From the IMG/VR virus record IMGVR_UViG_3300034092_001342, positions 1 through 40,161 of that record: a DNA stretch of 40,161 bases. One strand, given 5' to 3'. Positions within the stretch are counted from its first letter, which is position 1, and every line of letters begins with the position of its first letter. Position numbers and translations under genes: made by a program. This stretch comes from a virus. This document shows positions 9,396-17,537 of the stretch, piece after piece. The notes beneath the pieces are model-generated. The model saw only the letters and a program-made list of their open reading frames with translations. It was not told the origin of the DNA and ran no database searches.

Positions 9396-10108
9396 TTATC
9401 AATATTGAACCAGGTACTTTTGGTACAGTTCGTAATGGTGATATGATTGCTGTTGCGAATGTTTTAGAACACATTAGAAAAACAAATAACAATCCTACAA
9501 TACAGTTTCATTTGAAACCAGGAAATGTTAGCTCCGACACACATTGTCAGACATTTTATGAGATAATGTTGAAGATGACTAACTATTTCTCCAAAGAAGA
9601 AGGTACAGAATCCTTACCTTGGAGAAAAGTAAATGTTTGGGATTTTAGAGATATTTGTAGTGACTTGGTAAAAATACCAAATAATGCACCAATGGAAAAA
9701 AAGATTGCTGTGTTTCCATTGTTCGATGCACCATACAATCAATGGAGAAACTGGCCAAAGAGTGTGTATGAACAAATTATTGCCAAGTATTCTACCGAAG
9801 AATATAAGGATTATGAAAAGATAATCTGTAAAAAAGGTGAACCTACCGAAGGTTGCCCATTTGAAGGTTGGCGGTATTCTACCAATTTTGTTCAGAATTA
9901 TTACCACATTACCACGGCCGAGGTATTTGTGGGTGGTGATACAGGTTCTAGCCACTTTGCTTGGGCGCTTGACAGAGGACCTAAAGACCTGATATACTAT
10001 GGATCCAGTCGAGGATTGGTTCATACTTTACCATTCTATCTACTTCAAGGAAAAGGTCGGATGACCAATTATTGGTTGGATTTTGAAGGTACAAAATGGA
10101 ATAATTAA
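9392..10108 (+). CDS. GT9/heptosyltransferase-like protein
   Basis: 238 aa. The N-terminus IEPGTFGTVRNGDMIAVANVL resembles the first GT-B domain. The C-terminal part has IAVFPLFDAPYNQWRNWP (about 105-122), reminiscent of the heptosyltransferase W-P segment, and AEVFVGGDTGSSHFAWAL (about 184-201), the DTG-x-x-H donor-site motif. This is the last gene of the cassette; a non-coding gap with a late promoter follows. Substrate unknown. Confidence 0.65.
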   Translation: MIINIEPGTFGTVRNGDMIAVANVLEHIRKTNNNPTIQFHLKPGNVSSDTHCQTFYEIMLKMTNYFSKEEGTESLPWRKVNVWDFRDICSDLVKIPNNAPMEKKIAVFPLFDAPYNQWRNWPKSVYEQIIAKYSTEEYKDYEKIICKKGEPTEGCPFEGWRYSTNFVQNYYHITTAEVFVGGDTGSSHFAWALDRGPKDLIYYGSSRGLVHTLPFYLLQGKGRMTNYWLDFEGTKWNN

Positions 10109-10127
10109 GTCACTATGTATCGAAGCC

Positions 10128-10151
10128 AATCTTTCTAAGATTTGAGCTCAA
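10128..10151. repeat. Inverted repeats in the intergenic gap
   Basis: A perfect 6-bp stem with a 3-nt loop (AATCTT-TCT-AAGATT, 10128-10142) runs into a 10-bp palindrome TTGAGCTCAA (10142-10151). The hairpin is AT-rich and has no following T-run, so it is a weak terminator candidate at best. It sits 15 nt before the late box at 10166 and could be a regulator site or chance. Confidence 0.3.
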
Positions 10152-10165
10152 GAACCAAGAAGTTG

Positions 10166-10173
10166 TATAAATA
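10166..10173 (+). promoter_or_regulatory. T4-type late promoter
   Basis: TATAAATA matches the T4 late -10 consensus exactly and lies in the only sizeable gap of the region (10109-10217), 44 nt before the ATG at 10218. T4 late promoters need only this element, read by the gp55-type sigma factor. The bases after it (AGC) are the same as at the GATAAATAAGC box before the structural gene at 17538. Confidence 0.7.
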
Positions 10174-10217
10174 AGCGACCGGCAATCAAAGTGTATTGCA
10201 AATCAGAAGGAAATTCA

Positions 10218-11408
10218 ATGTTATCATTTAAGTCATTCTTAACGGAAGAATCTGAACAAGGTTCCGAACTTAAACACATTCACCATGCGGAAGACAGACC
10301 ATTAATGCATGGTCACACAGGTTTTGAACACGCTCACGCAGCTTTGATGAAAGCTCATACACATATGACTGGTGGCCATAAGAGCACCAATCTAACAATG
10401 AAATATGATGGCTCACCATCGATTGTTTTTGGGCATCACCCTAAGAATAATAAATTCTTTGTTGCAACTAAATCTGCATTTAATAAAAATCCAAAAATCA
10501 ATCACACAGAAGCAGACATTGATAAGAATCACGGTCATTCACCTGGTCTTGCAAAAACACTCAAACACGCTCTCAAACATCTACCAAAAGTGACACCAAA
10601 AGAAGGTGTATTTCAAGGCGACTTGATGCACCATGCAGATACCAAAACACTACACGAGGGTTATCTAGCAGAAGCTAAAGGTGATGTTTCTTTCACACCA
10701 AATACCATCACATATACCGCTAAAGGTAAAGAAGCTGACAAGATTAAAAAGTCTAAAGTTGGTGTTGTGGTCCATACTCAATATAGTAATGACTTAAAAC
10801 ACAACACACCTCATGTTGATATGAGCAAGTTCAAAGAACATCCGGATGTTCATATACATGGTGCCGAACATGATACAAGTAAAGTAAAACATTCTGCTGA
10901 GAATGAAAAACACTTTCAAAAACATATGGCTGCCGCCAAAGAAATCCACGACACTCATGGACACAAGATGTACGATTCAGTTCATCCAAAGCATAGTGGA
11001 GAAGCTGGCCATCTATCAACCTACATAAACAAGACAGTAAGACATGATGAGGTTCCAAGTGTTAAAGGATTCAAAGAACACTTACATGATGTCCATGCAA
11101 AGCAGGCTGCCAAAGTTACTACCGAGAAATCTAAGTCTGAAAAGACCAAAGAAGGTGAATCACAGATTGCTCATGTTGAAAAACACAAAGCACATTATGG
11201 AAACTTATTGTCAATGCATCACCATTTGCACCAAGCTAAAAATGCTTTGGTTAAATCTTTAGAAACACACGAAGGACATTACCAACACCACATTGAAGGT
11301 AAAAAGTCTAAACCTGAAGGTTTCGTAGTTCATCACGACAATCAACCAACCAAATTAGTTAACCGTGCTGAATTTGCTAAACAAAATTTATTAAAAGTTA
11401 GAAAATAA
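10218..11408 (+). CDS. DUF6267 protein: ligase-like nucleotidyltransferase with capsid-targeting N-terminus
   Basis: 396 aa from ATG 10218, chosen over an upstream in-frame start at 10191 because AGAAGG lies 7 nt before it. The N-terminus MLSFKSFLTEE resembles the capsid-targeting peptide of T4 internal proteins, with LTE as a possible prohead-protease site. It then resembles phage DUF6267 proteins. I see motifs of the covalent nucleotidyltransferase (DNA/RNA ligase) superfamily: KYDG at residues 62-65 (motif I, Lys62), FQGDLM at 132-137 (motif III-like), GVVVHT near 186, EGFVV at 367-371 (motif IV) and KLVNR soon after (motif V). A His/Lys-rich insertion separates the halves. Ligase or capping-like activity is inferred, not shown. 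Confidence 0.8.
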   Translation: MLSFKSFLTEESEQGSELKHIHHAEDRPLMHGHTGFEHAHAALMKAHTHMTGGHKSTNLTMKYDGSPSIVFGHHPKNNKFFVATKSAFNKNPKINHTEADIDKNHGHSPGLAKTLKHALKHLPKVTPKEGVFQGDLMHHADTKTLHEGYLAEAKGDVSFTPNTITYTAKGKEADKIKKSKVGVVVHTQYSNDLKHNTPHVDMSKFKEHPDVHIHGAEHDTSKVKHSAENEKHFQKHMAAAKEIHDTHGHKMYDSVHPKHSGEAGHLSTYINKTVRHDEVPSVKGFKEHLHDVHAKQAAKVTTEKSKSEKTKEGESQIAHVEKHKAHYGNLLSMHHHLHQAKNALVKSLETHEGHYQHHIEGKKSKPEGFVVHHDNQPTKLVNRAEFAKQNLLKVRK

Positions 11409-11412
11409 AAAA

Positions 11413-12606
11413 ATGTCACTACAATTACACATCTATCGTGAAAGAGCAGGTTTACTTGAAGAAGATAAAAAAACCTTAGCTCAAAAAATTAAAGATTTTA
11501 TTGAATATTTGAAAAATCATGATGAAGATGAAGATGTTAAAAAATTACATGATGAGAATGAAGAAGATTTTAATCCTGATGAAGATGAAGAAGAAAAAAA
11601 ACTGCGTGAGGAGTTTTTACAAAGTCTAACAGAAGAAGAAAAACAAGCTAAGTTAGGTTCTAACGCTAAAGGTGTTTTACATGAATTATTGGTTGGCAAA
11701 CACCTCAATGGTGGAAAACACATGGAGAAACATCCAGACAAAGAGGGTTTGTCTCCAAAAGAAGCTCACGATAAAATTAAAAAAGTCTTACATCCACATG
11801 AATACAAAAGATTAGAAACAAAAGCCAAAAGTGCAGCTGAGAATATAAAAAAACATATTGAAAAATCTGGCCACAAAATTTCTCATGTTCACTGGACATC
11901 TCAACCAGGCGACACAAAAAGGTCGACAGGTATAGAAGCTTCACAAAAAGAAGATGCGTCTGATATTGTTGTTCATAGTCATAAAGCTGGTAAGAAAAAA
12001 TTTCATGGAGTAAGTTTAAAAGTTACAGATGGAAAAAATAAACATATTACAGCTTCAAATCCAGGCATGGAAGCAACACACGGAGGCCATCATATTATTG
12101 ATAAGCATAGAGAAGAACTTTTAAAAGCACATCCAAAATTAGTTGGTGTAAAAGGTCCAGAAAAAAGAAAAGAAATGATGAGAAATGATCCTAAAATGAA
12201 AGAAGATGTTGTAAAAAGAAATCACAAAGCTGTGGTTGATTTGGCTGCTCATGTGCATAAACAGTTAAAAAGTAAATCAAAAGAAGATTTAGTTCATCAC
12301 ATTAGGACTCATGTTTTACAATCAAATAAAACTCCTATGCAACATCACGGTCACGAACATATCAGGCACACAACATACGTTTCTGGTAAAAAAGAAGGTT
12401 CTGTAGATTTACACCATGCAATTAATCCAAGTGAACATTGGAATCACATTCTACACGACCATAAAAATATTACAACACAACACGCCGGTGGTAATGTTCA
12501 CTTTTTACACAAAGGTAAAAAGTTTGCAACTCACAGAATGAGAGTATCATCAAGTAGTGACCCACTTACAAGTTTTAAAGGTGATGGAAAGGCTCATTCA
12601 GATTAA
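11413..12606 (+). CDS. His/Lys-rich phage protein, possible PD-(D/E)XK nuclease fold
   Basis: 397 aa. An acidic N-terminal 80 residues, with a LLEED segment that could be protease-processed, is followed by a conserved-looking domain: helix AKGVLHELLVGKHLNGG with Glu91, then SDIVV with Asp184, then GVSLKV with Ser201-Leu-Lys203. Glu...Asp...S-x-K is the layout of PD-(D/E)XK nucleases. The remainder is rich in His and Lys. It lies between two proteins with capsid-targeting N-termini, so it may be packaged cargo too. The nuclease reading is an inference from spacing of a few residues. The 3' end overlaps the next ORF's upstream in-frame region, but not its chosen start. Confidence 0.65.
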   Translation: MSLQLHIYRERAGLLEEDKKTLAQKIKDFIEYLKNHDEDEDVKKLHDENEEDFNPDEDEEEKKLREEFLQSLTEEEKQAKLGSNAKGVLHELLVGKHLNGGKHMEKHPDKEGLSPKEAHDKIKKVLHPHEYKRLETKAKSAAENIKKHIEKSGHKISHVHWTSQPGDTKRSTGIEASQKEDASDIVVHSHKAGKKKFHGVSLKVTDGKNKHITASNPGMEATHGGHHIIDKHREELLKAHPKLVGVKGPEKRKEMMRNDPKMKEDVVKRNHKAVVDLAAHVHKQLKSKSKEDLVHHIRTHVLQSNKTPMQHHGHEHIRHTTYVSGKKEGSVDLHHAINPSEHWNHILHDHKNITTQHAGGNVHFLHKGKKFATHRMRVSSSSDPLTSFKGDGKAHSD

Positions 12607-12607
12607 A

Positions 12608-14416
12608 ATGAAATCATTTTTAGAACTAGTAGAAGAAACCAAACAAGGTGAGAAACACCATGTGATGACCTTTGGTCGCATGAATCCTCCTACAACTGGA
12701 CATTTGAAACTTATTCATAAAGTAAAAGAGGTTGCAGACAAACATAATGCTTCGCATTCGGTTATTGTTTCACACTCACAAGATTCTAAAAAGAACCCAT
12801 TATCCGGTGAAACTAAAGTTAAACATCTCAAAAGATACTCTCCAGGTACTCATTTTGAAAACTCTACAAAAGAGAAACCAAGTATTTTTCATCATGCAGC
12901 CGAATTACATAAAAAAGGTGTAACTCACCTTCATGTTGTTGTTGGTTCTGACCGTGTTAAAGAATTCAAAGATTCGTTAAACAAATACAATGGTGTAAAA
13001 GGTAAACACGGCCACTACGATTTCAAAAAGATTACTGTTCATTCTGCTGGCCATCGTGATCCAGACGCTGAAGGTTCTGAGGGTATGTCTGGCACCAAAA
13101 TGCGCCAACACGCTGCTTCAGGTAATTACAAAGAATTTAAAAAAGGTGTACCAGAACACGTTGCTGACAATCATGCCAAAGAACTCTATCATGATACACG
13201 CAAAGGTATGGGAATCCACGAAAATGTCAATCGTGGCCTATTCAAAGCAATATTCGTAACTGGTGGACCTGGTTCAGGTAAAGATATTGTCATCCGTGAA
13301 TCGATACCTGAGTCCCGTGCAGTAGAATTGAATTCTAATCAAGCCTTTGATTATCTTGCAGATAAACAGAAATTATCTGAAAAAACCAATGACTTCCGTA
13401 GAGAAGCCATTCGTAACCGTGGTCCACTAATCATTAATGGACCAGCAGATAGTATCGATAAAATCAATCATATCAAAGAAGAACTGGAAGATTTGGGTTA
13501 CTCAACCATGATGGTATTTGTTAATACCACCAATGAGGTAAGTCAAGAAAGAAATACCAAATTGGCTCGTATGATGGTGGAATCTATTCGGTATGATAAG
13601 TGGTCACAAGCTCAGAAAAATAAAGAGCTTTTTGCAGAATCCTTTGACCAGTTCATTCAGGTAGACAATACTGGTTCTTTGGAATCAATCGAAGAAGATA
13701 TAACTCAAACTTACCTAAATATTCATAACTTCATTGAGGGTAAAGTCTGTGGAGATATATCGTTATCATGGTTAGAAAAACATGGTAAGTTAAATATAAG
13801 TGATAATTTAATTAAGGAAGAAAAAAATGTTAAAATCAATTCTAAACTATTTGAAAATAAAGCCCGCCTCATCCAAACTGGTGTGCCCAAAGCAGCCGGA
13901 CTCGACAGCTACCCAGCCGACAACAGGCCAAACGACTCCAACGGAGATGACCTCAAATGGAACTCCAACAGCAAGCGTAAAACCTTCATCTTCCGCACCT
14001 ACAGCGAAGAAAACAAACCCACGCTCACAGTCAACCCGCAACCGAAAGAAACCAACTTCTCCAAAGACAAAGAGCAAGTAAAGAAGAAACGAATAGTAGA
14101 TGCCCCAACCGTAAGTCAAAGATTACGGAACACCGCAGGTGTGGGGCCAGAATTTGATACACGCCAGCAGGGAACAGTATATCCCATGTCCGGTCTAGGC
14201 GATGTAACATACAGAGAACAAAAAGAATTTAGTAGTTTTAGAAAAACAATTAAAGAATATAAAGGATTTCAAAATGACATTTCTATACCTGATATGGGTG
14301 TAGGTGGAACTTTGAATGGTGCGACAAATTTTGAGCCCATGCAATCTTATAAAGACGCAGAACGAAATATTGGTACACAAATAAAAATTAAAAAGAAGAA
14401 CAAACAGGAGAAATAA
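12608..14416 (+). CDS. Capsid-targeted NMNAT-like adenylyltransferase / P-loop kinase fusion
   Basis: 602 aa from ATG 12608 (MKSFLELVEE), preferred to the upstream start at 12557 because it gives the same short amphipathic N-terminus as its neighbours. Domain 1: nucleotidyltransferase with GRMNPPTTGHLKL (TxGH variant of HxGH, about residues 23-35) and SGTKMRQ (ISSTxxR-like, near 162). Domain 2: P-loop GGPGSGKD at 219-226 with a kinase-like continuation to about 390. The NMNAT-plus-kinase order is like NadR of NAD salvage, but the substrate is unproven. Domain 3 (about 410-602) is of unknown function, low-complexity at first, and encoded by unusually C-rich DNA at 13860-14200. Late region, just after the possible nuclease gene. 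Confidence 0.8.
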   Translation: MKSFLELVEETKQGEKHHVMTFGRMNPPTTGHLKLIHKVKEVADKHNASHSVIVSHSQDSKKNPLSGETKVKHLKRYSPGTHFENSTKEKPSIFHHAAELHKKGVTHLHVVVGSDRVKEFKDSLNKYNGVKGKHGHYDFKKITVHSAGHRDPDAEGSEGMSGTKMRQHAASGNYKEFKKGVPEHVADNHAKELYHDTRKGMGIHENVNRGLFKAIFVTGGPGSGKDIVIRESIPESRAVELNSNQAFDYLADKQKLSEKTNDFRREAIRNRGPLIINGPADSIDKINHIKEELEDLGYSTMMVFVNTTNEVSQERNTKLARMMVESIRYDKWSQAQKNKELFAESFDQFIQVDNTGSLESIEEDITQTYLNIHNFIEGKVCGDISLSWLEKHGKLNISDNLIKEEKNVKINSKLFENKARLIQTGVPKAAGLDSYPADNRPNDSNGDDLKWNSNSKRKTFIFRTYSEENKPTLTVNPQPKETNFSKDKEQVKKKRIVDAPTVSQRLRNTAGVGPEFDTRQQGTVYPMSGLGDVTYREQKEFSSFRKTIKEYKGFQNDISIPDMGVGGTLNGATNFEPMQSYKDAERNIGTQIKIKKKNKQEK

Positions 14417-14417
14417 A

Positions 14418-16046
14418 ATGTTCGTTAATAAGTTAAAAATGAATTCAGTTGCCGAAGCTGTAAAAGAAATTACAGAAAAAGAAGATTCATGTAAAGATGA
14501 AGTAAAAAAACATGAAAAGAAAATGCATGGTAAAGATGGTGAAGTATCCAAGCATGTAGACCAAATGCACAAAGAAGAAAGTGAATTGGCTGAAGCTGAA
14601 AAAGTCATGACTTCTACTGGCATGAAAGTATATGGTTCTTCTTATGGCAATTCTGCTAAAGCACGCCGTGACCAAACCAAAAGTGATATTGATACACTCA
14701 AAGGTCCTAAGACAAAAGACTTGATGCAAAAGGACAAAGAGGATTATATGAAAACTAAAGGCAGATATGATGAAGCTGCCAAGCCAGACTTCTTAGATAT
14801 GGACAAAGACGGTGACAAGAAAGAGCCGATGAAGAAGGCAGTTGCTGATAAGAAAATGAAAGAAGATACTGAGTTTAAAGATAAACTAATTGAGGCTCTC
14901 AAAGGTAAACAACATAAGATTGACAAGAATAAAAATAACAAGATTGATGCTCAAGATTTTGCAATTCTCCGTGGCCAACAAAAAGAAGAAGTTGAATCTT
15001 TAGAAGAAAAAAATGTGCCTACAAGTCCAGAAAAATGGGCTCGGGCTAAAGCAGCTGCCAAGTCTAAATTTGCTGTATATCCATCTGCTTATGCCAATGG
15101 TTGGGCTTCAAAAAAATACAAAGCAATGGGTGGTGGTTGGAAGTCGGTAAGTGAAGAAGTCGAACAAGAAGAATTAATTGACGAGAAAGCAGGTTATTCC
15201 GCCAAAGCTGCTCGTGCTGGTAAAGACATTGGCAAACCAGGAAAAGCTTTTGGTATGATTGCAAAGAAAGCTGGTGAACGCTATGGTTCAGCTGAAGCAG
15301 GTAAACGTGTTGCTGGTGCTATTCTTGCTAAGCTCCGTAAAGAAGATGAAGATTGGTCTGATGAAGATATTGATGCTTTATTAGAAGTGTATGAATTAGA
15401 AGAAAAAGAAATGACTGATGCTGAAATGGCCAAGCGTGAGAAGATTGTTAAGTCTATGAAAAAAGGCTTTGCTGGATTTAGACAGCGTTATGGAAAAGAT
15501 GCTAAATCTGTAATGTATGCTACAGCAACAAAACAGGCAATGAAAGAAGATACAGTCGAAGAAGAAATCGATCCAAGTGTTCGTACCAAAGACACATTAA
15601 AAGGCCAAGAACCAACAGCACAAAAAGATGATGTTGGTCCTGGTTCTGATGCTAAATCCACAAAAGTAAAATTTCGTGGAGGTCCAATGAAAGAAGAAGT
15701 AAAAAAGTCTGACATTCCAGCTTTCATTCGCAAAGCTCGTGGTGACAAACCATTGACAGTTGCTGATGCAAAGGCTGGAAGTAAAGATTCTATTTCTTCA
15801 AAAGAAAATTTGGCCAAAGCTCGTGGTGTTACAGAAGGTAAACATCCTGAATCGGATACAGTTCCTTTTGTAACAAATGCTGAGCAACCTCCTTTTGATG
15901 GACCTTACAAAAAAATTGGTGGCACAGTAACAGATAAATCTGGTGCAAAGCATACACCAATGTCCCGTGCTAAAGATTTGGCTCGTCAAGCAATGAAACG
16001 TATCAAAACAGAGATGTTAGGTAAAGCACCAGGAAATAACGGTTAA
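14418..16046 (+). CDS. Modular acidic-linker virion/prohead protein with EF-hand-like loops
   Basis: 542 aa, highly charged, no membrane segment. It is a string of short modules: DMDKDGD at 127-133 and a calcium-loop-like DKNKNNKIDAQD at 169-180; PTSPEKWARAKAAAK...GGGWK at about 201-242, recurrent in phage proteins; a Gly/Ala/Lys-rich KAGERYGSAEAGKRVAGAI segment; and MAKREKIVKSMKKG...VMYATATK. Modules are separated by EEVE-type acidic linkers with L/I-x-E sites (LEE 195-197, IDE 254-256), the consensus cut by T4 prohead protease. A prohead core or internal protein is the best guess. It begins 1 nt after the upstream stop. Confidence 0.75.
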   Translation: MFVNKLKMNSVAEAVKEITEKEDSCKDEVKKHEKKMHGKDGEVSKHVDQMHKEESELAEAEKVMTSTGMKVYGSSYGNSAKARRDQTKSDIDTLKGPKTKDLMQKDKEDYMKTKGRYDEAAKPDFLDMDKDGDKKEPMKKAVADKKMKEDTEFKDKLIEALKGKQHKIDKNKNNKIDAQDFAILRGQQKEEVESLEEKNVPTSPEKWARAKAAAKSKFAVYPSAYANGWASKKYKAMGGGWKSVSEEVEQEELIDEKAGYSAKAARAGKDIGKPGKAFGMIAKKAGERYGSAEAGKRVAGAILAKLRKEDEDWSDEDIDALLEVYELEEKEMTDAEMAKREKIVKSMKKGFAGFRQRYGKDAKSVMYATATKQAMKEDTVEEEIDPSVRTKDTLKGQEPTAQKDDVGPGSDAKSTKVKFRGGPMKEEVKKSDIPAFIRKARGDKPLTVADAKAGSKDSISSKENLAKARGVTEGKHPESDTVPFVTNAEQPPFDGPYKKIGGTVTDKSGAKHTPMSRAKDLARQAMKRIKTEMLGKAPGNNG

Positions 16047-16055
16047 GGTGAAATA

Positions 16056-17504
16056 ATGGACGCAAAGAAATTAAAATTAATTGTTAGGGGTGAAAAGAAA
16101 CCCACCTTTGGCACCGACCCAAATGAACCATGGTCTGCCCGTGTTGGTATTACCGAAAGTGAAAGGGGTGAGTTACACGCATACCTTAAATCTCGTGGTA
16201 TTAATCCAGATTTTGTAAGTAAAGATACAAAAATATCTCATGCAAAATCTTCTGAGTTTCATAAATGGAGGCGTGACCATCAGTTTGATGATCCAATTAA
16301 TTTTGTTTCAACTACTGTTGCCGACAAAATGAAAACACAACGAGCACAAGTAGAAGAAGTTGAGCAGATTGATGAGTTGGCGCCAGAAACTTTGGCATCC
16401 TATGTTCTCAAAACAACCAGTAAAGATCCAAAGCGTGCTGAACCTCGTAAGAAAGCAATGAGTAAGTTGGCCAAAGCCATGGCTAAACGGTCATTTTCTG
16501 AAGAAAAGAAACCAAAGATGACAGCGTTAGATAAGTTTCGTAAAGCCGCAGCTGAAAGAGAAAAGAAACATAGTCAATATGAAAAACCAACTGGTGACTT
16601 AAAAGGTGCTATTGACCGTTTAGAGAAACATTTAAACAAAGAAGAAGCTGGTATCAGTAAACAAAAAGAAACCTCATTTCATAAAAAGTTAGATACTCTT
16701 GTTCATAAGACTTTTGGTAAAAGAAAAGACGAATTGAAAATGAAAGAGGAAGTTGTTACTGAAAAAAATGATTCTCATACACACGCAGCACATTATGAAG
16801 ATCCAAAAACAGGTGAATGGACAGGAATGAATTTGTTAGTTGCAAAAGACGATGATGATGCAATTCGTCAAGCAAATGAAAAATGTAAAGAAGGTTGCCG
16901 GTTGACAAAAGTAGAACGACACACTACTGTTAAAGAAGAATCGGAACAGATTGATGAACTTAAAAAGTCTACAGTTAAATCTTGGTTGAGCCAACAACCC
17001 GTTGTTCCACCAAAAAAACCTGGCATGGATCGTAAAGCACACAATCAAAGAATCAAAACTCGTTCTAAATCTTGGGATAGTGCTATTGACCGATTAACCG
17101 GTCACAAACCAACCAGTGAAGATGTATTTCAAGATACACAGGCTGCAACACAAACACCCTTTGATATGGGAACTCAGGCTGATGATAGAGAGCCAACATA
17201 TTCCAAGAAAAAAGAAATGTCTAAATCAGCTCGCATGATTAAGTCATTATATAAGAAACATAGAATGGTCAAAGAAGATTTGTATGACCATGAAAAAGAA
17301 GATAAATCAGTAGCGTCATATGGTAAGAAACCAAAAGTTGAAAAACAAGAGGTTTATGGTGATGAAAATAGTCAAGCCGCTATGATTTTAAAGGGTGGAA
17401 CAACATTAACAGGCCAACCAAGAGATACTTTAGAAATTGATCCTGTAATGAGAAAACCAGTAAAACCAGATAATCAAATCAGCAATAAAAAAACAGATAA
17501 ATAA
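16056..17504 (+). CDS. Modular acidic-linker virion/prohead protein
   Basis: 482 aa, the same style as its neighbour: charged modules joined by acidic linkers. VEQIDELAPETLASYVLKT (about 106-124) and EQIDELKKSTVKSWL (about 293-307) are two related starts of the form E-Q-I-D-E-L-x-x-x-T-x-x-S, each with an IDE protease-like site. Between them lie a His-containing HTHAAHYEDPKTGEWTGMNL domain with one short Cys pair, and Lys/Ala-rich helices. An internal, processed capsid protein is plausible, not proven. Start ATG follows AAGGTGAAATA. Confidence 0.7.
   Translation: MDAKKLKLIVRGEKKPTFGTDPNEPWSARVGITESERGELHAYLKSRGINPDFVSKDTKISHAKSSEFHKWRRDHQFDDPINFVSTTVADKMKTQRAQVEEVEQIDELAPETLASYVLKTTSKDPKRAEPRKKAMSKLAKAMAKRSFSEEKKPKMTALDKFRKAAAEREKKHSQYEKPTGDLKGAIDRLEKHLNKEEAGISKQKETSFHKKLDTLVHKTFGKRKDELKMKEEVVTEKNDSHTHAAHYEDPKTGEWTGMNLLVAKDDDDAIRQANEKCKEGCRLTKVERHTTVKEESEQIDELKKSTVKSWLSQQPVVPPKKPGMDRKAHNQRIKTRSKSWDSAIDRLTGHKPTSEDVFQDTQAATQTPFDMGTQADDREPTYSKKKEMSKSARMIKSLYKKHRMVKEDLYDHEKEDKSVASYGKKPKVEKQEVYGDENSQAAMILKGGTTLTGQPRDTLEIDPVMRKPVKPDNQISNKKTDK
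17496..17503 (+). promoter_or_regulatory. Late promoter variant GATAAATA
   Basis: GATAAATAAGC differs from the exact late box at 10166 (TATAAATAAGC) only at its first base, and it lies 34 nt before the structural gene at 17538, overlapping the end of the previous gene. A separate late transcript for this abundant-type structural protein would make sense. Confidence 0.45.
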
Positions 17505-17537
17505 GCAACAATAACCCGAGGTTAAAAGGAGAAAAAG

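Noticed and set aside
9614-10024. 136-codon minus-strand frame
   Set aside because: Lies fully opposite the GT9-like gene; product has no sensible domain pattern and no minus-strand genes exist nearby.
13847-14119. 90-codon minus-strand frame
   Set aside because: Opposite to a good gene in C-rich DNA where stops are rare; no ribosome site or neighbours on that strand.
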